64,000 nt of DNA from Allobacillus halotolerans (GCF_028743495.1 NZ_CP117968.1); one strand, 5' to 3'. Counted from the first letter of the stretch, positions 42,905-51,037 are shown. Notes: generated from the letters alone by a model not told the origin. Numbers and translations: made by a program.

Positions 42905-43588
42905 ATGAAAAGGATTGATCGCGAAATGAAATGTATTGTACATGGCGTGTACATGAATTTAAGATATAGAATCGTAACGATTGATGAAAAAGATTACATC
43001 GTAGATTTAGGAGACTCCATATGGAAAATTTTATTTCCATTTTTGTATTGGATTCTCCCGAATACTGCTTACAAAGTCAATGATTACGAGTTAATCGAAA
43101 AAATAAAAGCACCCAAAGTGAAACAGAAATCAACGACTCGTGAAGGATTGCTTGCGGGGTTGGTCGGCGTACTTTTAGCCAGTTTGCTGCAACCCTTGGT
43201 GAGTTTCTTTGATGTGGAAGGAACCACTCTCATCAATTCATCAATCGTATTTATTGCTTTTTTGCTTGTTATATTCGTCTATTACTATATAAACCGAAAG
43301 AATCGGAAAAACTTGTATCAGACCATCAACTTGAATGAATATTCGATGGTGCGTATCTGGATCAGACCAGACTCATTGAAGTATGCGCTCTTTGTATTTT
43401 TAACTTACTCATTCTTTTTTGGATTTACCTTGTTGATGTGGGGTGGATTCATTCAAGTAGCAGCTAATGTCCTCATCCTCATTTTTGGTATGCTTTTTTT
43501 ATTCATTGCATTATTTGTTGGGCTCTTAGCAATTGGGGTAGGGGATTTCAATGTTAAAATTAAAGATGACGAAAAAATAGCGATATAG
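42905..43588 (+). CDS. DUF443-type multi-pass membrane protein (TsaI-like)
   Basis: A 227-residue protein with five hydrophobic helices; YRIVTIDEKDYIVDLGDSIWKILFPFLYWILPNTAYKV is the DUF443 (tandem five-TM) N-terminal pattern. In Staphylococcus aureus DUF443 proteins such as TsaI protect against the type VII toxin TspA. The start is uncertain: 42905 and 42926 are both possible, and only a weak AAAAGG precedes the latter. The 250 bp upstream is AT-rich with nothing else recognised. A DUF4176 gene follows. Confidence 0.75.
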   Translation: MKRIDREMKCIVHGVYMNLRYRIVTIDEKDYIVDLGDSIWKILFPFLYWILPNTAYKVNDYELIEKIKAPKVKQKSTTREGLLAGLVGVLLASLLQPLVSFFDVEGTTLINSSIVFIAFLLVIFVYYYINRKNRKNLYQTINLNEYSMVRIWIRPDSLKYALFVFLTYSFFFGFTLLMWGGFIQVAANVLILIFGMLFLFIALFVGLLAIGVGDFNVKIKDDEKIAI

Positions 43589-43784
43589 GTCTGATGTACG
43601 AAGAAGTGAAATTTTATATAAAGTGCCCTGTTTAGTTCTACTGTTCATCTTCATAAGATTTTCTGGAGTTATTAGGCAGTGACCTCTGAAGAATGAGGCA
43701 CCATCAGAACAACAGATTTCACCAAAAAGAGTGAAGTTACTTCGGGATTGCAATTTGATTGATTAGAAGAGGGGGGATAAAACG
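43589..43784 (+). other. Gap between DUF443 and DUF4176 genes
   Basis: About 195 bp with no supported gene. Short frames interrupted by stops occur near 43680-43760 and may be decayed coding sequence; no promoter or terminator stands out. Confidence 0.3.
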
Positions 43785-44096
43785 ATGTTACCGATAGGTT
43801 CAGTAGTGTACCTAAACGAAGGAAGGACCAAGATAATGATTTTGAATCGGGGGCCAATCTTTCCAGCTGAAAGGCCGGAAGATGAAAGAATTATGTATGA
43901 TTATTCTGGTTGTTTATATCCTCAAGGATTAGATCCAAACAACGTGTTCTATTTTAATGAAGAAAATATTGACAAGGTTTTATTTGAAGGTTATAAAGAT
44001 GAAGAAGAAGATCGATTTCAAGAGGTATACAATCATTGGATGGAAAAAAATAAAACATCAATAAAAAAAGGAACAGTCCCAGGACCCTTAAGGTAA
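43785..44096 (+). CDS. DUF4176 domain protein
   Basis: A 103-residue soluble protein: MLPIGSVVYLNEGRTKIMILNRG, YDYSGCLYPQGL and FYFNEENIDKVLFEGY are the DUF4176 pattern. Members are typically found in Firmicutes type VII secretion and polymorphic-toxin loci; the function is unknown. GAAGAGGGGGG lies about 8 bp before the ATG. It stands between a DUF443 and a HEPN gene, with no ESX core gene in the window. Confidence 0.78.
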   Translation: MLPIGSVVYLNEGRTKIMILNRGPIFPAERPEDERIMYDYSGCLYPQGLDPNNVFYFNEENIDKVLFEGYKDEEEDRFQEVYNHWMEKNKTSIKKGTVPGPLR

Positions 44097-44120
44097 ATAA
44101 ATGACAACGAAAGGAAGTAT

Positions 44121-44528
44121 ATGTTGGAAGAACACAAAGTTGGACGATGGAAAGAGCTTTTTGAATCCTTCGAGAAAGCTTTTTCATTGTTGACATCTGA
44201 AGTTGAAAAGGAAACAATGAGCATATCGGATGCTGCCACTCTCGTTCACTTTCATGAGATGTGTTTGGAGCATGCACGAAAAACGCTGTATGGCTATTTA
44301 GATGCAAAGGGCATATCGGTTAAAACGCCAAGGCAAGCAGTTAAAGAAAGTGCAAAGTTAGGTGTTATTGGGAATGAGAAATCTTGGAACCGTGCGTTTA
44401 ATCGGCGAAACCTAGGATACTTCTTATTTACACCAAAAGTGGAGAGAGAAATCGTAAAGGATATAAAAGAAGACTACTGTTCAATGTATACGGATTTTCA
44501 GCAAAGAATAAGGGAAGAAATGAAATAA
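44121..44528 (+). CDS. HEPN-type protein, nucleotidyltransferase-substrate-binding (HI0074) family
   Basis: A 135-residue all-helical protein with the pattern KWKELF-like RWKELFESFEKAFSLL at the start, ARKTLYGYLDAKG, TPRQAVKESAKLGVI and the C-terminal IKEDYCSMYTDFQQRI. This fits the HEPN family that usually pairs with a small MNT nucleotidyltransferase (HEPN-MNT toxin-antitoxin systems). No MNT gene is adjacent, so it is an orphan. GAAAGGAAG lies upstream of the ATG and a terminator follows. Confidence 0.75.
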   Translation: MLEEHKVGRWKELFESFEKAFSLLTSEVEKETMSISDAATLVHFHEMCLEHARKTLYGYLDAKGISVKTPRQAVKESAKLGVIGNEKSWNRAFNRRNLGYFLFTPKVEREIVKDIKEDYCSMYTDFQQRIREEMK

Positions 44529-44558
44529 AGTCATTTTACCGAAAAATATGTAGACACA

Positions 44559-44599
44559 AAGGCTGGACTTGGCGTTGATCTTTTGTCCCAGCCTTTTTC
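44559..44599 (+). terminator. Terminator after the HEPN gene
   Basis: AAGGCTGG and CCAGCCTT pair around a long loop and are followed by TTTC. Confidence 0.7.
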
Positions 44600-44689
44600 G
44601 TTGACGTTCTTTATTGAACGAGCAAATTAACTATTGGTGTCTTGACGCTTTCGATTTGCTTTGATTTGCGGAAAAGGACCCTTCTACAT

Positions 44690-45097
44690 TTAATCCGTCT
44701 TTTCATTGATTTTTACATAAAAATTTCGCTCTCGTGGTCCATCGAATTCACAAAAATAAATTCCTTGCCATGTACCTAATAGCAATTCGCGGTTATCTAC
44801 GATAATGAATTCAGAGGTACCGACAGTGCTCGTTTTCATATGTGCTGCTGTATTCCCCTCTGCATGTTGGTCTTGTTCGTTGACCCAAGGGAAAACTTCA
44901 TCAAATCGTCTTAGCATATCCGTTTTGACGTCAGGATCGGCATTTTCATTGATTGTAATGCCGGCAGTCGTATGTGGTGAGTAAACGACAGCACTTCCGT
45001 TAATGACTTGCTCCTCGGTGATGAAATCTTGTACAAGAGAAGTGATATCCACCATTTCACTATGGTGCTTTGTTTGTATGGAAAATTTCCGTAGCAT
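44690..45097 (-). CDS. YjbQ family protein (UPF0047)
   Basis: A 135-residue protein of the YjbQ fold: VVYSPHTTAGITINENADPDVKTDM, EGNTAAHMKTS and LLLGTWQGIYFCEFDGPR are hallmark segments. E. coli YjbQ has weak thiamine phosphate synthase activity, and the true role is unclear. The start is MLRKF at 45097, with AAGGAG 7 bp ahead of it; a second ATG two codons upstream is too close. It is a single gene. Confidence 0.9.
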   Translation of the reverse strand: MLRKFSIQTKHHSEMVDITSLVQDFITEEQVINGSAVVYSPHTTAGITINENADPDVKTDMLRRFDEVFPWVNEQDQHAEGNTAAHMKTSTVGTSEFIIVDNRELLLGTWQGIYFCEFDGPRERNFYVKINEKTD

Positions 45098-45396
45098 TGT
45101 CATACTCCTTTCCGTTAGCATAATCTTTTTGCTTTTTTTATTCTCAGAGAAGTTAATTGTCAACAGTGATAAAAGTTTTAGAGAGCCCGATTCAATTTGT
45201 GAAAACATCTATGAAAACGAGACTCAAAGTCATCTTTGAAAGAGGTTATGAATATAACGTTCTTAATAAAGGCATTGCCGAAAGTTTTGTACTTCAAACA
45301 CGTTTTAGTGTCATTGAAAAGCTGAACATTGGGTCAGCCATTTCAACGTTTGATACAATTAAAGAAAGGCGTATGAAAAAGAAGGGGACGAACAAA
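45098..45396 (+). other. Leader region of mhqD
   Basis: The 300 bp between yjbQ and mhqD are open in the mhqD frame from 45157, but no start codon there has a ribosome binding site and the translation does not extend the hydrolase fold. No clear promoter or hairpin was found. Confidence 0.35.
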
Positions 45397-46023
45397 ATGT
45401 CGAATGAATTAGCATTAAAACATGTATTTAAAAAAGGAACAGGAAAGACACCACATACATTGCTACTATTGCATGGGACGGGCGGAACAGAAGAAGATCT
45501 GCTACCTTTAGTAGATTATATTGATCCAGAAGCCAATGTGTTGAGTGTTCGAGGAAATGTATCCGAAAATGGTATGCCACGTTTCTTTAAACGCTTAGCG
45601 GAAGGTGTTTTTGATGAAGAGGATTTGATTTTTAGAACAAAAGAATTGAATACGTTTCTTGATGAAGCGGCAAAAGAGTATGGTTTTGACCGGGGACAAG
45701 TGATCGCATTCGGTTATTCGAACGGGGCAAACATTGCTGCAAGCTTACTCTTTCATTATGAAGGTGCATTAAAAGGTGCAAGCTTACATCATCCGATGGT
45801 TCCTAGAAGAGGAATCGAATTACCTGATTTGACGGATAAGGCGGTGTTTATCGCGGCAGGGACAAATGATCCGATTTGCCCGTCGCAAGAATCGGAAGAA
45901 CTAAAAGCATTGTTAACTGAAGCGGGAGCGAAAGTCGACCTTCATTGGGAAAGCCAGGGCCATCAGCTGACAATCGGAGAAGTAAAAGCAGCAGCTGAGT
46001 GGTATCGAAACACTCTCATATAA
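45397..46023 (+). CDS. Carboxylesterase, MhqD-like alpha/beta hydrolase
   Basis: A 208-residue hydrolase: LLLLHGTGGTEEDLLPLV (oxyanion region), the nucleophile elbow FGYSNGAN (Ser near residue 107), the Asp in GTNDPICP and the His in GHQLT form the triad. It resembles B. subtilis MhqD, induced by quinones and controlled by MhqR. No MhqR gene or clear operator is next to it. The start at 45397 has GGGGA about 10 bp upstream. The stop is followed by a terminator. Confidence 0.88.
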   Translation: MSNELALKHVFKKGTGKTPHTLLLLHGTGGTEEDLLPLVDYIDPEANVLSVRGNVSENGMPRFFKRLAEGVFDEEDLIFRTKELNTFLDEAAKEYGFDRGQVIAFGYSNGANIAASLLFHYEGALKGASLHHPMVPRRGIELPDLTDKAVFIAAGTNDPICPSQESEELKALLTEAGAKVDLHWESQGHQLTIGEVKAAAEWYRNTLI

Positions 46024-46040
46024 TTGGATATCTATGTAAA

Positions 46041-46099
46041 CCTAACGATGTATTGCAGGATAAAATGGCTGGATCTTCGCAAAGTCGTTAGGTTTTTTT
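46041..46099 (+). terminator. Terminator of mhqD
   Basis: CCTAACGA and TCGTTAGG pair around a 36-nt loop and are followed by T7. Confidence 0.75.
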
Positions 46100-46116
46100 G
46101 GCTAGATTTTTCAATA

Positions 46117-46185
46117 TTAAATCAAAGAAAGAATTAAGCTAATCACTACAATGGCACCAATAATCATTAGAATCGTACGTAACAT
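46117..46185 (-). CDS. 22-residue hydrophobic peptide
   Basis: A minus-strand mini-gene starting MLRTILMIIGAIVV and ending in ILSLI forms a single membrane helix with one positive charge near the N-terminus. GAGGATGG lies about 7 bp before the ATG. It is far shorter than standard gene-calling limits. It could be a small membrane-acting peptide, or chance; there is no neighbour evidence. Confidence 0.4.
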   Translation of the reverse strand: MLRTILMIIGAIVVISLILSLI

Positions 46186-46292
46186 ACCATCACCATCCTC
46201 TGTAAGTTACTCACAGGTCAATCCCCGGATTCAATTAAATGTAAACATCTTTCGGCTGGGGAAGTGTGGTGATGAAGTATAGTTACTGAACA

Positions 46293-46619
46293 TTAACTGT
46301 GGTTCTTAAGTGAGTCGGTGAAATGGTCTTCTTCTTGATCTGATAACCGAACAAAATAAGGATAGAAGACAATATATAAAAGAATCAACAGTGCCCAAAG
46401 AAGAATAATCCACACGAAAGAAAGGCCAGTTAGCGGTAAAAGAATAGGGAGAAGTAATGGCCATGTGAGAAACATTTGCTTACGTCGGGATCTTTTCGTG
46501 ATGAACTGGGTTGATTGGCATTTCGGACAAGGGATGCGAGTATCCAAGCGAAGTGAAGATTTCCATGTTTCTTTCCATGTCCATTTTTGTTTACAGACCG
46601 AGCATACTGGTAAGTGCAT
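46293..46619 (-). CDS. CxxC-20-CxxC small membrane protein (TIGR04104-like)
   Basis: A 108-residue protein with CSVCKQKWTWKETWK at residues 6-20 and CPKCQ about 22 residues later, a split zinc ribbon, followed by two membrane helices (about 52-88). This matches the cxxc_20_cxxc family of Firmicutes, which has no known function. AGGAGG lies 7 bp before the ATG. It follows csaA by 14 bp on the same strand and is probably co-transcribed. Confidence 0.85.
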   Translation of the reverse strand: MHLPVCSVCKQKWTWKETWKSSLRLDTRIPCPKCQSTQFITKRSRRKQMFLTWPLLLPILLPLTGLSFVWIILLWALLILLYIVFYPYFVRLSDQEEDHFTDSLKNHS

Positions 46620-46633
46620 GATTTTCCTCCTGA

Positions 46634-46963
46634 CTATAAAACCTTCGTGCCATTCGGAACGTTCTCGTCCGGTGTTAATAAAACAACATCGTCCTGTTCT
46701 GGCACGCCACCAATAACAAGGACTTCAGACTTGAACCCAGCGATTCGCAGGGGCTCAAATCCAGTTACCGCAACAACTTGACGACCGACCATGATCTCTG
46801 GTGAATAGCGCTTGGTGATTTGTGCCGACGATTGTTTCGTCCCAAGCTCACCAAAATCAATCCATAATTTGATTGCAGGTTTTCGGGCTTCTTCAAAATT
46901 TTCCGCAGCCGTCACTGTTCCAATCCGAATATCCAATGCATGAAAATCATTAAAGTCTGGCAT
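46634..46963 (-). CDS. csaA: tRNA-binding domain protein CsaA
   Basis: A 109-residue OB-fold protein, one residue shorter than B. subtilis CsaA. LDIRIGTVTAAENF, IDFGELGTKQSSAQITKRYSPE and FKSEVLVIGG are the family motifs. CsaA binds tRNA and has been described as an export chaperone. AAGGAG lies about 10 bp before the ATG. Confidence 0.95.
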   Translation of the reverse strand: MPDFNDFHALDIRIGTVTAAENFEEARKPAIKLWIDFGELGTKQSSAQITKRYSPEIMVGRQVVAVTGFEPLRIAGFKSEVLVIGGVPEQDDVVLLTPDENVPNGTKVL

Positions 46964-47027
46964 ATTCTTAAACTCCTTTTATATAGCTTATTGTCATTAT
47001 TCTTCATTATAGCAAAAAACATATACA

Positions 47028-47057
47028 AAAAAACCCAAGCTAAGCTGAACTTGGGTA
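47028..47057 (-). terminator. Terminator of the 47.1-kb lipoprotein gene
   Basis: On the minus strand ACCCAAG and CTTGGGT pair with an inner CAGCT/AGCTT stem, followed by T7. Confidence 0.9.
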
Positions 47058-47063
47058 AATAGA

Positions 47064-47522
47064 TTATTGAATTTCTTCAACGGCGACCGGTTTACTTTTT
47101 TGTAAGTCGATTAATTTGAAGAGGGCGTTTCTTTTTACATAAACGGATTTATATAACTGTTCTTCATCCTTTGTATAAATAATAACTCTCTTACCAGGAT
47201 GATCAGTAACGACATGTAAAGCGTGGGAGTCGACATCCACATCTTTCATGACTCGGTCCATTTCTATATATTCTTCGAGATCCCTCGGCTCGGAAGCTTC
47301 AGTAATTTCGACTTCAGTTACCGGCTGTAATTCTGCTTGGTCGACGGATTCCTCAGTAATGCTTTCGCCGGAATTTGATTCATTAGAGGAATTCGTTTTC
47401 TGCTCTGTTTCAGTCTCTTGATCCTCTGCTGTTACATTGGTATCTTCTGTTTGATCATCTTCACTACAAGCTACCAACACAACAAGTGTTATCAGTAGCA
47501 AAACGAATAACTTCCAATTCAT
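47064..47522 (-). CDS. Lipoprotein with acidic linker, unknown
   Basis: The 152-residue protein has a lipoprotein signal MNWKLFVLLLITLVVLVAC with lipidated Cys 19, followed by about 60 residues of Glu, Thr, Ser and Asn that look like a disordered spacer. The last 70 residues form a small globular domain (ALHVVTDHPGKRVIIYTKDEE). The family is not recognised. The ATG at 47522 has AAGGAGAG about 6 bp ahead; a longer upstream frame to 47642 is rejected. Confidence 0.8.
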   Translation of the reverse strand: MNWKLFVLLLITLVVLVACSEDDQTEDTNVTAEDQETETEQKTNSSNESNSGESITEESVDQAELQPVTEVEITEASEPRDLEEYIEMDRVMKDVDVDSHALHVVTDHPGKRVIIYTKDEEQLYKSVYVKRNALFKLIDLQKSKPVAVEEIQ

Positions 47523-47783
47523 TTGTTCTCTCCTTTGCTGTCTGACTGAAGATTGGTCATCATGTGTGTTATTCCTTTGTTTACCCGAATTCGAATACTG
47601 CATCACTTTTTGAGGAAAGTTTTCTTCAAAATTAAGTAGCATGGTAGGAAGATTGCGAAGGTCATCAATTTATGATACAATATCTGATTGGAAGGAAGAT
47701 ATTTATTTTTATAAACATATACTTCATATGCTTATGAAAGACATCTTTCCATTAAAAAATTATCATTGCAAGGTGGTTTTGAC

Positions 47784-48764
47784 ATGGAAAAAGAAGCATA
47801 TCGTGTTTTGCTTTACTACAAGTTTGTAACGATCGAAAATCCAGAGGAATACTCTGAAGAACATTTGACGTTTTGTAAGGAATTAGGGTTAAAAGGAAGA
47901 ATTTTAATTGCGGAGGAAGGCATTAACGGAACGGTTTCCGGTACAGTTGAACAAACACAAAAGTACATGGACACAATGCATGCCGACCCGCGATTCGAGG
48001 ATATGGTTTTTAAAATTGATGAGTCTGAAGGCCATGCATTCAAGAAGATGCATGTAAGACATCGCGACGAGCTTGTAACCCTTCGACTTGGTGAAGAAGA
48101 TACTAACCCAACTGAAGATACAGCTGAATTTCTAGAACCAAAGGAATTTTACGAAGAGTTGCAACGAGATGATGTCGTTGTCTTAGACGCAAGAAATGAT
48201 TATGAATACGACCTCGGACACTTCCGTGGAGCAATTCGTCCGGATATTCGGTCGTTCCGTGAATTGCCTGAATGGGTCCGTGAAAATAAAGAAAAGCTTG
48301 AAGGGAAACGCGTACTCACTTATTGTACAGGCGGTATCCGTTGCGAAAAGTTCACTGGATGGCTGAAAAAAGAGGGCATCGATGATGTTGGTCAATTACA
48401 TGGCGGAATTGTCACTTATGGCCAAGACCCTGAAGTAAAGGGAGAGCTATGGGACGGTCAATGCTACGTTTTTGATGAGCGAATCAGTGTACCGATTAAT
48501 CGAGTGAAACATGTTGTTGTCGGCCGCGATTATTTCACTGGTGAGCCATGCGAACGCTATGTGAACTGTGCAAATCCAGAATGTAATGAACAAATCATTA
48601 TGTCTGAAGAAAATGAACATTTCTATATGAGAAGCTGTTCACATGAGTGCCGTGTGCACCCACGTAACCGCTACGTCATTGAGCATAAAATGACAGACGA
48701 AGAAATTGACGAGAAACTTCAAGCAATAGAAGAACAAGGACATGCGAATAAGCAAGCTCAATAA
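47784..48764 (+). CDS. trhO: tRNA uridine(34) hydroxylase TrhO (rhodanese-like)
   Basis: A 326-residue protein with an N-terminal domain (LLYYKFVTIENPEEY, IAEEGINGTVSGT), a rhodanese domain with the active-site Cys in CTGGIRCEKFTGWL near residue 180, and a C-terminal Cys-rich zinc region (CANPECNEQI, SCSHECRVHPRNRY). It makes 5-hydroxyuridine at the wobble base of some tRNAs using prephenate-derived chemistry in this family. AAGGTGG lies about 9 bp before the ATG. Confidence 0.95.
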   Translation: MEKEAYRVLLYYKFVTIENPEEYSEEHLTFCKELGLKGRILIAEEGINGTVSGTVEQTQKYMDTMHADPRFEDMVFKIDESEGHAFKKMHVRHRDELVTLRLGEEDTNPTEDTAEFLEPKEFYEELQRDDVVVLDARNDYEYDLGHFRGAIRPDIRSFRELPEWVRENKEKLEGKRVLTYCTGGIRCEKFTGWLKKEGIDDVGQLHGGIVTYGQDPEVKGELWDGQCYVFDERISVPINRVKHVVVGRDYFTGEPCERYVNCANPECNEQIIMSEENEHFYMRSCSHECRVHPRNRYVIEHKMTDEEIDEKLQAIEEQGHANKQAQ

Positions 48765-48778
48765 CATTAAAAGCACAT

Positions 48779-48812
48779 CAACCGGATCACCAATAGGTGG
48801 TTCGGTTTTTTT
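48779..48812 (+). terminator. Terminator of trhO
   Basis: ACCGGATCACC and GGTGGTTCGGT pair around AATA and are followed by T7. Confidence 0.9.
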
Positions 48813-48937
48813 GCTCTAAAACATTTGTAGGGGTAAATACACAACTTAGCGTAGGTTTCGATGATGGCCGTTGGTGTAAGGTGACCGCTTACGGCGGATG
48901 CTTGTACTGGAGGGGAATAAGTCGACATCTGTGACGT

Positions 48938-49147
48938 TTTCAATGCTAGTTCTTAGAGCTTCAGGGTTAATTTGGAGACCTTCAGGGTTAATTCGCGGTG
49001 CTTCAGTGTTAATTTGAAGTCCTTCAGGGTTAATTCGCTGAGCTTCAGTGTTAAATTGGAGATCTTCAGGGTTTATCTGCCGGGCTTCAGTGTTAATTTG
49101 TGAATCTTCAGGGTTAATATGCGAGGCTTCAGGGTTAATTCGCGATC
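48938..49147. repeat. Tandem repeat island A7: ten 21-bp CTTCAGGGTTAAT units
   Basis: Nine units of exactly 21 bp start at 48959 with CTTCAG[GT]GTTAAT; one degraded unit (TTTCAATGCT) precedes them in register. Units ending around TTTG alternate with units ending around TCGC in part of the array, giving a 42-bp higher order. The 10-bp core is the one found in island A5. The minus-strand frame encodes heptads such as INTEARQ-INPEDLQ, open only because 21 is a multiple of three. Confidence 0.95.
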
Positions 49148-49294
49148 TCTTTAAAAATTTTGTCATAGCCTCAACAGTTGACTTAGAATTGGTTTTTTAT
49201 GTTCTAGGGAAGGGAATGAATAGGAGTATAAATACGGAAGCACGGTAAATTTAATCGAATGCAATGTTCGATCTAAAGAAAGGAGTATACAAAC

Positions 49295-49945
49295 ATGAAA
49301 ACACTTGTCGTAGGAGCGAATGGTCAGATTGGCAGGCATGTAACGCAATTGCTCCAAGAAGAAGATGAGCACGAAGTTGTTGCTATGATTCGAAATGAAG
49401 AGCAAAAAGATTATTTCGAGTCAAAAGGCATTCAAACAACTGTAGCTGACCTGCTCGACTCCGTAGAATCCTTGAAACAAACTGTTGAAGGATTTGATGC
49501 GGTCATTTTCACAGCAGGATCGGGCCCAAAAACAGGAGCAGATATGACATTAAGAATTGATTTGGATGGTGCTGCTAAGATGATCAAGGCAGCTGAAGTC
49601 GCTGGTGTTGGGCGATTTTTAATGGTGAGTGCTTTTCAAGCAAATAATCGGGGAAATTGGAATGAGGAGATTGTTTACTACTATGTGGCAAAGCATTTTG
49701 CAGATAAAGAACTGAAGCGAAGTAAGTTAGCTTATACAATCGTGAGACCAGGCGGACTTGTGAATGATCCAGGTACTGAAAAAATAAAAATTGGCAGTAA
49801 GGACCTTATTGAACGAGGTACGATTCCACGTGAAGACGTCGCACGCGTGCTTGTGTCGTGTTTGGATACAGAATCAACTGAATATAAAAGCTTCGATTTG
49901 ATATCCGGTGATCAAGAAGTCGAAGCCGCGCTAAATGATTTGTAA
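49295..49945 (+). CDS. NAD(P)-binding epimerase-like protein YhfK
   Basis: A 216-residue Rossmann-fold protein with KTLVVGANGQIGRHV at the N-terminus (nucleotide-binding), DAVIFTAGSGPKTGADMTLRID, and YYYVAKHFADKELKRSKLAYTIVRPGGL. It matches B. subtilis YhfK of the atypical SDR/NmrA-like class; the substrate is unknown. AAAGGAG lies about 9 bp before the ATG. Repeat island A7 fills the space upstream and a bidirectional terminator follows. Confidence 0.9.
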   Translation: MKTLVVGANGQIGRHVTQLLQEEDEHEVVAMIRNEEQKDYFESKGIQTTVADLLDSVESLKQTVEGFDAVIFTAGSGPKTGADMTLRIDLDGAAKMIKAAEVAGVGRFLMVSAFQANNRGNWNEEIVYYYVAKHFADKELKRSKLAYTIVRPGGLVNDPGTEKIKIGSKDLIERGTIPREDVARVLVSCLDTESTEYKSFDLISGDQEVEAALNDL

Positions 49946-50046
49946 AGATAGGCTGAGACAAAAAATATGGATGATAAAGACAAAAATTTATATAGAAAAT
50001 GAAGTAAGCAGACAAGAAGTGTTTTGATGGAGCGCCATTCAAGCAG

Positions 50047-50092
50047 TAAACCCGAACGATTTATTTACACCAAAATCGTTCGGGTTTTCATT
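50047..50092. terminator. Bidirectional terminator between yhfK and cupin gene
   Basis: AAACCCGAACGATTT and AAATCGTTCGGGTTTT form a 15-bp stem with A/T runs on both sides. Confidence 0.92.
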
Positions 50093-50133
50093 TCTTCTAT
50101 GAACCTTTGTGCTATCCTTTTAATTTAGCATAA

Positions 50134-50559
50134 TTATTCGTGGTCATGATGTTCTTCGGCTTCCATGCCAATTGCTCTTGTTTCATGAACAGTTCCGTGT
50201 GGATGTTCTGGCGGTGCATAGATGGAATATAGTTTTAAAGGCTTGTCCCCTTTGTTGGTGACATTATGCCATTTGCCTGCAGGTACAAGAACGACATCAT
50301 CATGCCCTACTTTTTTCTCAAAATCTAGATTGTCTTTGCTGTCACCCATTTGGCAAAGGCCTTCGCCTTCTTCAATGCGCAAGAATTGGTCGATGTGATT
50401 GTGGACTTCCAATCCGATGTCCTCACCGACAGCAATACTCATTAACGTTACCTGTAGATTTTTCCCTGTCCAAAGCGCTGTCCGATAGTTCTCGTTTTGT
50501 TTCGTGGCTTCCTCAATATCTGTAACGAATGGGTTTGCTCCATAATCTTTTAACTCCAT
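50134..50559 (-). CDS. Cupin-domain protein with His-rich tail
   Basis: A 141-residue single-domain cupin: EVHNHIDQFLRIEEGEG (motif 1, His pair and Glu) and VLVPAGKWHNVTNKGDKPLKLYSIYAPPEHP (motif 2). Metal binding is likely. The C-terminus EAEEHHDHE adds further His and acidic residues that could bind metal. AAGGAGG lies 6 bp before the ATG. A perfect PerR box directly upstream suggests control by peroxide or manganese/iron status. Confidence 0.88.
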   Translation of the reverse strand: MELKDYGANPFVTDIEEATKQNENYRTALWTGKNLQVTLMSIAVGEDIGLEVHNHIDQFLRIEEGEGLCQMGDSKDNLDFEKKVGHDDVVLVPAGKWHNVTNKGDKPLKLYSIYAPPEHPHGTVHETRAIGMEAEEHHDHE

Positions 50560-50574
50560 ATAAATCCTCCTTAT

Positions 50575-50589
50575 TTATAATAATTATAA
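50575..50589 (-). promoter_or_regulatory. Perfect PerR box upstream of the cupin gene
   Basis: TTATAATAATTATAA is a perfect 7-1-7 palindrome identical to the Bacillus PerR consensus TTATAATNATTATAA. It lies 16 bp from the start codon, overlapping the likely transcription start and just ahead of the ribosome binding site. A possible promoter (minus strand TTGTAC, about 17 bp, T-rich -10) lies upstream. Confidence 0.75.
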
Positions 50590-50638
50590 TTAAAAACTCA
50601 CTATAATTAATGTACAATAATTCTTGAAAAGATACAAC

Positions 50639-51037
50639 TTATTTGGATTCCTTTTGGCCGAGTGCCGTCAAAAAGTAAGCCGTAGGTAACAAAAAGCCAA
50701 GCGAGGCTTGTAATAATGAAAAGAAACGACTGATTCCGACAGGTACATAGTCTCCAAAACCGACGGATAACATGGTAACCCCGCTATAATAAAACATATT
50801 CCAAAAAGTCGGTTCTACAGGATCGCCATTTTCATCGCTATGTCTCAAAGAAACTTGTTCTAAACCGATGGCATAATAAAGGACTGCAAACGCGACAGTC
50901 AGAATGGATAATACGAAAAATAATTTAATGAATAAAGCCAGATGAAAATAACTTTTCTTATATGATTTGTTGGTGAAAAAGTAAAACAGATTAATAACAA
51001 TGACTAATAATGCGATCACGATGAGGATTGTCGTCAT
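50639..51037 (-). CDS. Two-helix potassium-type ion channel
   Basis: A 132-residue protein with about three hydrophobic helices and a pore loop reading MFYYSGVTMLSVGFGDYVPVG, a variant of the T-V-G-Y-G-D potassium selectivity filter. No RCK domain follows, so gating must be by another means. GGGGGTGG lies about 7 bp before the ATG at 51037; the longer upstream frame covers the divergent regulatory region and is rejected. It is divergent from the TetR operon. Confidence 0.85.
   Translation of the reverse strand: MTTILIVIALLVIVINLFYFFTNKSYKKSYFHLALFIKLFFVLSILTVAFAVLYYAIGLEQVSLRHSDENGDPVEPTFWNMFYYSGVTMLSVGFGDYVPVGISRFFSLLQASLGFLLPTAYFLTALGQKESK

Noticed and set aside
45157..45396. 80-residue N-terminal extension of the MhqD-like esterase
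   Set aside because: Open frame only; no ribosome binding site and no domain, while the start at 45397 fits the family length.
48846..49166. Minus-strand frame encoding heptads such as INTEARQINPEDLQ
   Set aside because: Tempting as a coiled-coil protein, but the sister island A5 with the same core has stops in this frame, so the repeat is conserved as DNA, not as protein.
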